A stretch of 14,865 bases of DNA from Ruminococcaceae bacterium UBA1865 (GTDB taxonomy: Bacteria > Bacillota > Clostridia > Oscillospirales > Acutalibacteraceae): NCBI GenBank assembly GCA_002338255.1, contig DDHX01000011.1, positions 44,860 to 59,724 on the forward strand. Reading direction: 5' to 3'. The position numbers and the translations under genes were made by a program. Position 1 is the stretch's first letter. Every line of letters starts with the position of its first letter. Below the pieces are notes generated by a model. It saw only the letters and a program-made list of their open reading frames with translations, did no database searches and was not told the DNA's origin. Shown here in pieces: positions 8,490-14,779 of this stretch.

Positions 8490-8962
8490 GTGGAGTAAGG
8501 GAATGGTCAACGGCTATCTGTATGGCTGCGCTCGTTGCCGCAATGCTGCAAAGTCTGGTACCAAATGGGTCTATGGAACGCATGGTAAAGTTTGTTATCG
8601 GTGCTTTCATTATTTGTGCGATCATTGTACCGCTTACGAAAATTGTTCCACAAATCAGTGTAACCCTTCAGGAAAGCGCCACTTCACAAGATAATTCCCA
8701 GTTTAAGGGCACAGTCGAAAAACAGCTTTCCACGGCAGCACAGGATAGTATTACAAACTTAGTGGTCGCAGAATTAAATAATATGAATATAAAATGTAAA
8801 AATGTTAATGTGATTATGGATACAAACGAAGATGGCAGCATATCAATTAACAAGGTGGTTGTAATTCTTGCAAAAGGATATGGTGAGGACAGTCAAAAGG
8901 CCTCGGCTCATCTTGAAAAGACATTGGGAATTAAAATGGAGGTAACCGCCGATGAAGGTTAA
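8486..8962 (+). CDS. spoIIIAF: Stage III sporulation protein AF
   Basis: This 158-residue protein has two N-terminal membrane segments, about 7-25 and 34-54. The soluble part (about 60-158) faces the space between the two membranes. The family signature is visible in EWSTAICMAALVAAML and the block MERMVKFVIGAFIICAIIVPL. The soluble part has the alpha-beta pattern of a ring-building domain (SITNLVVAELNNMNI...VVVILAKG), known for SpoIIIAF. It is shorter than the Bacillus protein (about 206 residues by recollection). It starts at ATG 8486 with GGAGG at 8475-8479, overlaps spoIIIAE by 4 bases and overlaps spoIIIAG by 11. Confidence 0.94.
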   Translation: MSGVREWSTAICMAALVAAMLQSLVPNGSMERMVKFVIGAFIICAIIVPLTKIVPQISVTLQESATSQDNSQFKGTVEKQLSTAAQDSITNLVVAELNNMNIKCKNVNVIMDTNEDGSISINKVVVILAKGYGEDSQKASAHLEKTLGIKMEVTADEG

Positions 8963-9542
8963 AGATAGCGAAATAAGGGAGGAGAAAGAATCCTTCTTTA
9001 CAAAGCTGGCGGAAAATGAATCATACCGCAAGGTTATCATTATAGCCGGGTTAATCGGAATTGCTTTCATCTTTATTTCAGGATTCTTTAAAGATAATAC
9101 TGTTTCACCCAAAACCACATCTTCGCAACCCACCGTTACGGCCGAGCAGTATGCCTCACAGCTTGAAAGCAGCATCACGGATATTGTTACAAAGATTCAA
9201 GGTGTGGGGACAGCAAAAGTTCTTGTAACGCTTGAACAAAGCACACAGTATGTTTACGCGACTGAGGAAAAGAAGAGCAACCAAACCACCGAGGATAAAT
9301 CCGGCAGCTCCACAACGAAAAACGAAGCAAATGACAGCACCGAAACCAACTACATACTGGTAAAGGATGCCGACGGTGCACAGCGGGCACTTCCGATAAC
9401 CGAAGTACAGCCAATCGTAAAGGGTGTGGTCGTTGTCTGTGACGGCGGCGATAATCCGGTCGTACAGCAAAATGTTATTTCAGCTGTCACTACAGCTCTG
9501 AATATCACTACTGTACGGGTGTGCGTGATAAAAGCACAATAA
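8952..9542 (+). CDS. spoIIIAG: Stage III sporulation protein AG
   Basis: SpoIIIAG forms the large oligomeric ring of the mother-cell side of the channel. The 196-residue protein has a charged cytoplasmic N-terminus of 26 residues and one membrane anchor at about 27-46. The extracytoplasmic ring-building fold appears as YASQLESSITDIVTKIQGVG followed by AKVLVTLEQS, and ends with the conserved VKGVVVVCDGG, V--NVISAV-TALN-TTVRVCV. Between the two halves (about 98-140) is a Lys/Ser/Thr/Asn-rich insertion. It matches in position the beta-rich insertion that builds the barrel in the Bacillus ring. GGAGGT at 8938-8943 sets the start. It overlaps spoIIIAF by 11 bases; spoIIIAH follows after 24. Confidence 0.96.
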   Translation: MKVKDSEIREEKESFFTKLAENESYRKVIIIAGLIGIAFIFISGFFKDNTVSPKTTSSQPTVTAEQYASQLESSITDIVTKIQGVGTAKVLVTLEQSTQYVYATEEKKSNQTTEDKSGSSTTKNEANDSTETNYILVKDADGAQRALPITEVQPIVKGVVVVCDGGDNPVVQQNVISAVTTALNITTVRVCVIKAQ

Positions 9543-9566
9543 TTTTAAACAGGGGGAATCAATTCT

Positions 9567-10145
9567 ATGACTATGGGAAAGCGTCAGCTTGTTCTTGCGG
9601 CTTTGGTTGTAGCGCTCGGTGCGGCAGTCTACTTAAACTGGACGTTCAACAACAATTTGCTGCCTGCGACAAATGCGGCAACTTCAGTTTCCGACCGTGA
9701 ATACGGTCAGGCACAGCTTGCGGATACTCCGGATGTTTCAGGGTCATCAAAAGCAACTTCGTCCGCTTCATCTTCTGTTAAGACAAACGCTCCTGTCAGC
9801 ACATACTTCAGTGAAGCAATTGTTTCTCGTCAAAAGGCCAGGGACACAGCGACTGAACTTTTGGAAAAAACACTGACCAGCGCAAAATCAAGCGATACCG
9901 CTAAAAAAGAAGCTGCATTACAGTCCGCGCTTATTGCAAAAAATATTATTCAGGAAAACAGCATCGAAAATCTAATTAAGGCAAAAGGCTTTGCAAATTG
10001 CATCGTGTTTATTGAAAATTCCGAATGCAGTGTCGTAATCGGGGCTGATAGCTTATCACAGGATAACGCAATTGTTGTTAAAGACATTGTTTCCGGTCAG
10101 TCCGGTATCTCCTATGATAAGATAAAAATCATTGCAAATAAATAG
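9567..10145 (+). CDS. spoIIIAH: Stage III sporulation protein AH
   Basis: SpoIIIAH is the mother-cell partner of forespore SpoIIQ and has a YscJ/FliF-like ring-building domain. The 192-residue protein starts MTMGKRQ, with a membrane anchor at about 6-24. A long Ser/Ala/Thr linker (about 35-78) and the soluble domain (about 80-192) follow. Helix block FSEAIVSRQKARDTATELLE at 83-102 and the ending NAIVVKDIVSGQSGISYDKIKIIANK are family features. AGGGGG at 9551-9556 favours ATG 9567 over the in-frame ATG 9573. It is the last sporulation gene of the cluster. No strong terminator follows directly, and the next hairpin with a T tract is at 10278-10308. The SpoIIQ partner is not in this window. Confidence 0.95.
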   Translation: MTMGKRQLVLAALVVALGAAVYLNWTFNNNLLPATNAATSVSDREYGQAQLADTPDVSGSSKATSSASSSVKTNAPVSTYFSEAIVSRQKARDTATELLEKTLTSAKSSDTAKKEAALQSALIAKNIIQENSIENLIKAKGFANCIVFIENSECSVVIGADSLSQDNAIVVKDIVSGQSGISYDKIKIIANK

Positions 10146-10212
10146 CTTACCTGTTTTTCACATCCACGGCTGTACATCCTATTTTCAGATTTCGCTGCTT
10201 TAGATAAACTAT

Positions 10213-10240
10213 TTGATTCTGAAAAAGATTGTGGTATAAT
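10213..10240 (+). promoter_or_regulatory. Extended -10 promoter upstream of nusB
   Basis: TATAAT at 10235-10240 is preceded by TGG, giving the TGnTATAAT extended -10 form. TTGATT at 10213-10218 is a plausible -35 at 16 bases. Transcription would begin near 10247, about 110 bases before nusB. It separates the vegetative nusB string from the sporulation operon. Confidence 0.8.
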
Positions 10241-10277
10241 GTACCTGTGGACGTTTGAAAATATAATGATCAATGAA

Positions 10278-10308
10278 AACCCTCCACATCTTAGTGGGGG
10301 GTTCTTTT
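10278..10308 (+). terminator. Intrinsic terminator/possible attenuator in the nusB leader
   Basis: AACCCTCCAC at 10278-10287 pairs with GTGGGGGGTT at 10294-10303 over 10 bp, with one G-U, around the loop ATCTTA. TTCTTTT follows (10302-10308). It lies downstream of the promoter at 10213-10240 and 50 bases before the nusB start. It could therefore attenuate nusB transcripts or end a very short RNA, as well as stop read-through from spoIIIA. TGTGGA at 10246-10251 is complementary to TCCACA at 10283-10288 and could compete with the left arm, but that pairing is only 6 bp. Confidence 0.75.
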
Positions 10309-10358
10309 AATTTCAGTTAAAAAATTGCATGAAAATGCGCCTAAAAACGGAGGAAAAA

Positions 10359-10781
10359 ATGAAAAGACGTGAGGCAAGGGAACAGGCTTTTGTCCTGATT
10401 TTCGAAAGAAGCATTAACCACGACACAACTGAGCAGATCATTGACGCGGCAGGTCTGTCGAGTGATTTGATTATCGATGATTTTGCTGAGAAAATCGCGG
10501 TAGGTGTTGAAGAAAATGAGAGCGTTCTTGACGCGCAGATTGAAAAAAATATCCGCGGATGGACGATGGGCCGCCTTTCAAAGGTTTCTCTGTCCCTTTT
10601 GAGGCTTGCAATTTATGAAATGATATTTGTTAAGGATATTCCGATCAGTGTTTCAATCAACGAAGCAATTGATCTTGCCAAAGTATATGGTGGAGTAGAT
10701 GATGCGCCGTATGTGAACGGTGTGCTCGGTTCCGTCGCGAAAGAACTCGGTGAGAAAAATCCCGATGAAAAGAATGACTGA
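10359..10781 (+). CDS. nusB: Transcription antitermination factor NusB
   Basis: NusB binds boxA RNA with ribosomal protein S10 (NusE) and supports processive transcription of rRNA operons. The 140-residue, all-helical protein is of normal length. It opens with the signature KRREAREQAFVLIFE at 2-16. The C-terminal half has the conserved SLLRLAIYEMIF and DIPISVSINEAIDLAKVYG blocks and ends its domain at YVNGVLGSVAKEL. CGGAGG at 10347-10352 places the start at ATG 10359. An upstream in-frame ATG at 10329 lacks a site and would add residues not seen in the family. The leader before it has a promoter and a terminator-like hairpin. Its end overlaps the next gene by 17 bases. In some Firmicutes an Asp23-family gene precedes nusB; none is present here. 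Confidence 0.96.
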   Translation: MKRREAREQAFVLIFERSINHDTTEQIIDAAGLSSDLIIDDFAEKIAVGVEENESVLDAQIEKNIRGWTMGRLSKVSLSLLRLAIYEMIFVKDIPISVSINEAIDLAKVYGGVDDAPYVNGVLGSVAKELGEKNPDEKND

Positions 10782-11709
10782 TATGCTCGGCATCGATACC
10801 AGCAATTATACGACTTCAGCGGCACTCTATCAAGACGGAACACTTTGTCAGCAGAAGATGCTTTTGCCCGTAAAGCAGGGTGAGCTTGGTCTGCGCCAGA
10901 GTGATGCTGTGTTTCACCATGTGCAGCAGCTCCCCACGGTGCTTGAAGCGCTGTTTTACGGTAAGACCACGGAAATTGATGCCGTGGGTGTTTCCAGCTG
11001 CCCGCGTGACCTTGAGGGCTCGTATATGCCATGCTTTACTGTCGGTCTTGGTACCGCAAAGGCAATTTCGCTGTCGATTGGTGTACCGATGTATACCTTT
11101 TCTCATCAGGCGGGGCATATCGCAGCAGCACTGTATTCTGCGAATCAACTGCAGCTGATTCATCAGGAATTCATCGCATTCCATGTTTCCGGCGGTACAA
11201 CAGAAGCCGTTCTCGTCACGCCAAATGGACAAACTGTTTTCAGCACGCAAATTATTGCGCAGTCGCTTGATCTCAAGGGTGGACAAGCTGTTGACAGAGT
11301 GGGTGCAATGCTTGGCCTTGCTTTTCCATCGGGAAAGGCTCTGGAAGAACTTGCATTAAGCGCAGATATTCAATATAAAATAAAACCGTTTCTCAAAGGA
11401 GCGGATTGTTCGTTATCCGGTATTGAGAATCAGTGCAGGGGTATGCTTGATCATGGTAAGCCAAAGGAAGAAATAGCAGCATACTGCCTACAGGCGATTC
11501 TATCCGCTCTTGACGCAATGACAGAGGCGCTTTTACAGCAATACGGAAGTTTGCCGCTATTGTTTGCGGGTGGAGTGATGTCAAACAGCATAATCCGCTA
11601 TGCGCTGACGAATAAATATGGAGCCTATTTCGCTGCACCGGAGTTTTCGTCGGATAACGCAGCGGGGATTGCTGTTTTAACTGCAATAAAAAGGGGCATA
11701 ATAGAATGA
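10765..11709 (+). CDS. TsaD/Kae1-like protein (peptidase M22 family paralogue)
   Basis: This 314-residue ASKHA-fold protein is related to TsaD, which makes the t6A modification of tRNA with TsaB and TsaE. It begins with LGIDTSNYTTSAALY (8-22), equivalent to the TsaD N-terminal ATP-binding strand. It keeps two histidines in HQAGH (114-118), where true TsaD has H-x-E-x-H. VSGGTTE at 141-147 and FAGGVMSNS at 267-275 are also present, and the terminal DNAAGIAV includes D297. The segment SSCPRDLEGSYMPCFTVG (77-94) replaces the usual TsaD GPGL-type loop. These differences and the shorter length suggest the clostridial Kae1-like paralogue, function unknown, not the housekeeping TsaD. Starts at 10765, 10774 or 10783 are possible; GGTGAG at 10749-10754 favours 10765. 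It overlaps xseA as ATGA. Confidence 0.85.
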   Translation: MKRMTDMLGIDTSNYTTSAALYQDGTLCQQKMLLPVKQGELGLRQSDAVFHHVQQLPTVLEALFYGKTTEIDAVGVSSCPRDLEGSYMPCFTVGLGTAKAISLSIGVPMYTFSHQAGHIAAALYSANQLQLIHQEFIAFHVSGGTTEAVLVTPNGQTVFSTQIIAQSLDLKGGQAVDRVGAMLGLAFPSGKALEELALSADIQYKIKPFLKGADCSLSGIENQCRGMLDHGKPKEEIAAYCLQAILSALDAMTEALLQQYGSLPLLFAGGVMSNSIIRYALTNKYGAYFAAPEFSSDNAAGIAVLTAIKRGIIE

Positions 11710-12926
11710 CTGGTTCACCGGTAATACTGAGTATCACGCAATTGAACACCTATATTAAATCCAAGTTCGACGGCGATGAAAACCTCACAAACACGTTTGT
11801 TTGCGGTGAAATCTCGAATTTCACCAATCACTATAAATCGGGGCATTTATACTTATCACTCAAAGATGATAAATGCTTAATTAAAGCGGTCATGTTCGCG
11901 CAAAGCGCGCGGCGGCTACGGTTTATGCCGCAGGACGGTATGAAGATCATCGCGCGCGGCAGGGTGAGCGTCTATGAAGCAACCGGACAGTATCAGCTTT
12001 ATATAGAGGATATGCAGCCGGACGGTCTTGGCGCGCTCAATCTGGCCTTTGAACAGTTAAAAGTAAAACTGGAAGCAGAGGGTCTGTTTGCTGGGGAGCG
12101 AAAAAAGCCACTGCCAAAATTCCCAAAGCGTATTGGCGTCATAACCTCTCCAACAGGCGCAGCTGTACATGATATCACTACTATTTTAGGGCGCAGGTAT
12201 CCCTTGGCAGAAGTCGTTTTTTGCCCGGTGCTGGTTCAGGGCAACGGTGCGGCGCCACAGATCGTCGATGCCTTGGAACGTTTTAACCGCCTTAACTGTG
12301 CGGATGTTCTTATTCTTGGCCGCGGAGGCGGCTCTTTGGAAGATTTGTGGCCATTTAATGAGGAGAGTGTTGCCCGTGCGGTCGCTGCCTCAGGCATACC
12401 GGTTATTTCTGCAGTCGGTCACGAAACCGATTTTACTATCTGCGATTTTGTGGCGGACCTGCGCGCACCGACACCGTCAGCCGCGGCGGAACTTGCCGTA
12501 CCGGACAGTGCCGAATTAAAATACACTGTTAGCTATGATGCTTCACTCTTGAAGCAGTATATTAATATAACACTCACCGACTTAAAACAGCAAATAAACC
12601 GATTAACAACAAGTTATTCCTTTCGCAAGCCGCAGGATTTGATTGAACTGCAGCGCATTAAAACGGATCAGCTGTCCGCAAAGCTTGCGTCCTGTGTACG
12701 GCAGAGGGTAGCGGGCGCCAAAGCAGAGTTTGTATCTGCCACCGGCAGGCTGAACGCGTTAAGTCCTCTTGCAACGCTCTCAAGGGGATATTCTGTCACT
12801 TATGACAAAAATGACCATATTATTTCAGAAGTTTCTAAAGTGAGAGTAGGAGAACAGATTACGGTGCTTTTAGATAGCGGGAGGCTTGGCTGCGTAATTA
12901 ACAGCATGGAGGAAAAGCATGAATAA
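11706..12926 (+). CDS. xseA: Exonuclease VII large subunit
   Basis: XseA is the catalytic subunit of exonuclease VII, which degrades single-stranded DNA to oligonucleotides in both directions. The 406-residue protein has an N-terminal OB fold (about 5-105, with SGHLYLSLKD at 45-54). The catalytic domain contains KRIGVITSPTGAA at 141-153, LILGRGGGSLEDLWPFN at 202-218 and the core GHETDFTICDFVADLRAPTPSAAAELAVP at 238-266. A helical region that binds XseB follows. The C-terminal LSPLATLSRGYS motif is at about 349-360. It is shorter than the roughly 450-residue homologues I recall, mainly in the helical region (270-345), so the coiled stalk may be short. It overlaps the TsaD-like gene by 4 bases and xseB by 8. 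Confidence 0.97.
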   Translation: MTGSPVILSITQLNTYIKSKFDGDENLTNTFVCGEISNFTNHYKSGHLYLSLKDDKCLIKAVMFAQSARRLRFMPQDGMKIIARGRVSVYEATGQYQLYIEDMQPDGLGALNLAFEQLKVKLEAEGLFAGERKKPLPKFPKRIGVITSPTGAAVHDITTILGRRYPLAEVVFCPVLVQGNGAAPQIVDALERFNRLNCADVLILGRGGGSLEDLWPFNEESVARAVAASGIPVISAVGHETDFTICDFVADLRAPTPSAAAELAVPDSAELKYTVSYDASLLKQYINITLTDLKQQINRLTTSYSFRKPQDLIELQRIKTDQLSAKLASCVRQRVAGAKAEFVSATGRLNALSPLATLSRGYSVTYDKNDHIISEVSKVRVGEQITVLLDSGRLGCVINSMEEKHE

Positions 12927-13134
12927 AAAGATGACATTTGAAGATGCAATAACACAGTTAAATATCATTGTGAATCAGCTTGAAAGTGGGAATGAATCGC
13001 TCGAAAACTCTTTGAAACTGTTTGAAGAAGGTTCTGCGCTTGCAGCGCTGTGCTATGGCAAGCTACAGAATGCGGAACAAAAAATCAAGCAGATAACCGA
13101 GTTTGAAGATGCCGGCGGTGATAAAAGTGAGTAA
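12919..13134 (+). CDS. xseB: Exonuclease VII small subunit
   Basis: This 71-residue helical protein binds XseA to form active exonuclease VII. The family pattern is complete: FEDAITQLNIIVNQLESGN at 7-25, then SLKLFEEGSALAALCYGKL and NAEQKIKQI. A short acidic tail follows. GGAGG at 12908-12912 gives the ATG at 12919 a proper site. The start lies inside the end of xseA (8-base overlap) and the end overlaps ispA by 8 bases, so all three genes are translationally coupled. Confidence 0.97.
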   Translation: MNKKMTFEDAITQLNIIVNQLESGNESLENSLKLFEEGSALAALCYGKLQNAEQKIKQITEFEDAGGDKSE

Positions 13135-14014
13135 CTTTCATCAAAAAGAATACGTTGCACTTATCGACCATCAATTAAACGAATATCTTCCGGAAGAAGA
13201 CTTGATGCAGGCTGACTTAATTAACGCCATGCGTTACAGCTTGCTTGGCGGAGGGAAAAGAATCCGCCCGATTTTACTGCTGGAATTTTGTAATATCTGT
13301 GGAGGCGATGAGGCGGCAGCGCTTCCGTTTGCCTGCGCGATTGAAATGATACACACCTACTCGCTAATTCACGATGATTTGCCTTGTATGGATAATGATG
13401 ATATGCGGCGCGGCCGTGCGTCAAACCACAAGGTTTTTGGCGAGGATACGGCTTTGCTGGCAGGTGATTCACTTTTAACGATGGCGTTTGAGACAATGCT
13501 TTCTGAGGAAGCGGTTCAGCTTGCCGGTGCACAGCGTGCAGCAAAAGCTGCCGGAATTCTTGCCGCCGCTGCCGGAACACACGGCATGGTAGGCGGTCAA
13601 ATGATTGATCTAATGAGCGAGGGCAGGTCGATTTCTTTTGAAACCTTAAAGACAATGGATGAACACAAAACCGGGGCGCTGATTGTAGCCGCCGCTAAAA
13701 TGGGTTGTGTACTCGGCGGAGCAGATGACAGGCAGCTTGAAGCCGCTGAGAAGTATGCCAAAGCAATCGGGCTGGCTTTTCAAATTGTGGACGATATCCT
13801 TGATGTTACGAGTGACACGGAGACTCTTGGCAAACCGGTTGGCAGTGACAGTGAAAATGATAAATGCACCTATGTGACCATTATGGGGCTCGACGATGCG
13901 AAAAAAGCGGTGGATAATCTTACTGAAGCTGCGGTTTCAGCACTTGAATGCTTTGGCCACAGCGCAGAGTACCTTGAACAATTTGCAAAAGAGCTCGCTT
14001 CGCGCAAAAATTAA
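13127..14014 (+). CDS. ispA: Geranylgeranyl/farnesyl diphosphate synthase family, probably FPP synthase
   Basis: This enzyme condenses isopentenyl diphosphate with allylic diphosphates to make farnesyl diphosphate, precursor of undecaprenyl and quinone side chains. Starting at GTG 13127 gives 295 residues, near the E. coli IspA length. GGTGA at 13117-13121 is spaced 5 bases before it. An in-frame ATG at 13103 would need a longer overlap with xseB. Substrate motifs are complete: GGGKRIRP at 41-48, the first aspartate-rich motif DDLPCMD at 83-89 and GGQ-ID near 156-161. KTG is at 181-183, and the second aspartate motif DDILD is at 222-226. The two-residue insertion in the first motif and tyrosine 78, five residues before it, fit a bacterial C15 synthase. 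It ends the nusB string; no dxs gene follows, and no strong terminator is seen before the rplU promoter. Confidence 0.96.
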   Translation: MSNFHQKEYVALIDHQLNEYLPEEDLMQADLINAMRYSLLGGGKRIRPILLLEFCNICGGDEAAALPFACAIEMIHTYSLIHDDLPCMDNDDMRRGRASNHKVFGEDTALLAGDSLLTMAFETMLSEEAVQLAGAQRAAKAAGILAAAAGTHGMVGGQMIDLMSEGRSISFETLKTMDEHKTGALIVAAAKMGCVLGGADDRQLEAAEKYAKAIGLAFQIVDDILDVTSDTETLGKPVGSDSENDKCTYVTIMGLDDAKKAVDNLTEAAVSALECFGHSAEYLEQFAKELASRKN

Positions 14015-14032
14015 GTATTTTCATCCTATTTG

Positions 14033-14061
14033 TTGACAAATTTGACTCAATATGATAATAT
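14033..14061 (+). promoter_or_regulatory. Sigma-A promoter of rplU-prp-rpmA
   Basis: TTGACA at 14033-14038 is a perfect -35. TAATAT at 14056-14061 gives a 17-base spacer; GATAAT at 14054-14059 is an overlapping alternative at 15 bases. Transcription would start near 14068, at the first bases of the structured leader. Confidence 0.85.
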
Positions 14062-14068
14062 TGTTAAG

Positions 14069-14140
14069 CCGCATATTACGGGTATGCAAGAGGGAAACCC
14101 ACCCGATAGTAGCGAGTTTATAGAAAAGGCAGGACCTTTT
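14069..14140 (+). promoter_or_regulatory. Structured rplU leader, candidate L21-type ribosomal leader
   Basis: CGGGT at 14079-14083 pairs with ACCCG at 14101-14105. CGC at 14070-14072 pairs with GCG at 14112-14114, closing a symmetrical 6x6 internal loop. The apical part holds GGGAAACCC (14092-14100). A second hairpin, AAAAGG at 14124-14129 with CCTTTT at 14135-14140, holds AGGA, the rplU ribosome binding site, in its five-base loop. Firmicutes are known to have an L21 leader motif here, thought to be bound by L21 or another ribosomal protein. I assign this by position and structure only. Confidence 0.6.
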
Positions 14141-14144
14141 ATTC

Positions 14145-14453
14145 ATGTTTGCAGTAATTGAAACAGGCGGCAAGCAGTACAAGGTACAAAATGACGATGT
14201 CATTTTTATCGAAAAGCTTGCAGTTGAACAGGATTCCGCAGTCGATTTTAAAGTAATTGCGCTTGACGGCGGCGATGGACTTAAAATTGGCAGCCCTTAT
14301 GTTGAAGGAGCTACCGTAACAGGCAAAGTCCTTAAGAACGGTAAGGGAAAGAAGATTACAGTCTTTACTTACAAGTCTAAAAAGAGCGAGAAACGCAAGA
14401 TGGGTCATAGGCAACCATACACAAAGGTACAAATCACCGCAATTAACGCATAA
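14145..14453 (+). CDS. rplU: 50S ribosomal protein L21
   Basis: A 102-residue large-subunit protein that binds 23S rRNA, of normal length. It starts [15 protein letters not shown] and contains the central [15 protein letters not shown] (49-63). The basic end [24 protein letters not shown] (from about 74) is the conserved rRNA-binding tail. Its ribosome binding site AGGA (14131-14134) lies in a hairpin loop of the leader, 10 bases before the ATG, suggesting translational control. It is first of the usual rplU-prp-rpmA order and is 8 bases from prp. Confidence 0.98.
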   Translation: MFAVIETGGKQYKVQNDDVIFIEKLAVEQDSAVDFKVIALDGGDGLKIGSPYVEGATVTGKVLKNGKGKKITVFTYKSKKSEKRKMGHRQPYTKVQITAINA

Positions 14454-14461
14454 TTAATAAT

Positions 14462-14776
14462 ATGATTTGTGCAGAGTTTTTTACCGAGCCGAATGGCGGG
14501 CTTGTTGGATTTTCCATAAGCGGCCATAATGGGGAGGCAGGCGAAGATATCATTTGCGCAGCGGTTTCTTCCGCAGCGTATATGACTGTCAATACCATAA
14601 CAGACATCATCAAGGCGGATGCCCGGGTTACCGTTGAAGACGGCTATATGCTTGTGAGGATTTTACCAAAAGAAATTGGAAGCTGCCAAGATCTATTTGC
14701 AGGTTTCAAGCTTCACATGTTAGGCCTTGAAGAACAGTATCCTCAAAATATTAACGTAAGCTATACGGAGGTGTAA
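14462..14776 (+). CDS. prp: Ribosomal-processing cysteine protease Prp
   Basis: Prp (YsxB) removes the N-terminal extension of ribosomal protein L27, a step described in Staphylococcus aureus. The 104-residue protein has the expected catalytic pair, histidine H22 in SISGHNGEAGEDIICAAVS and cysteine C32 in the same block. SSAAYMTVNTI follows, with a C-terminal LFAGFKLHMLGLEEQYP. The start is the ATG at 14462, as family members begin with a short strand 20 residues before the histidine. No purine-rich ribosome binding site is visible in the A/T-rich stretch before it, so expression probably relies on coupling to rplU and may be kept low. The substrate gene rpmA follows after 3 bases with a strong site. 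Confidence 0.95.
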   Translation: MICAEFFTEPNGGLVGFSISGHNGEAGEDIICAAVSSAAYMTVNTITDIIKADARVTVEDGYMLVRILPKEIGSCQDLFAGFKLHMLGLEEQYPQNINVSYTEV

Positions 14777-14779
14777 GTA

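Noticed and set aside
10182..10225. Inverted repeat TTTTCAGA / TCTGAAAA after spoIIIAH as a terminator
   Set aside because: The arms are A/T-rich, only 8 bases, and separated by 28 bases; the right arm overlaps the -35 region of the nusB promoter. It is too weak to be a terminator.
10816..11286. Minus-strand open frame of 156 codons antisense to the TsaD-like gene
   Set aside because: It has no start signal or recognisable domain, and the plus-strand protein fits the TsaD-like family through its whole length.
13221..13655. Minus-strand open frame of 144 codons antisense to ispA
   Set aside because: Its translation is low-complexity in Arg, Gln, His and Pro, typical of an antisense shadow, and ispA has all its catalytic motifs.
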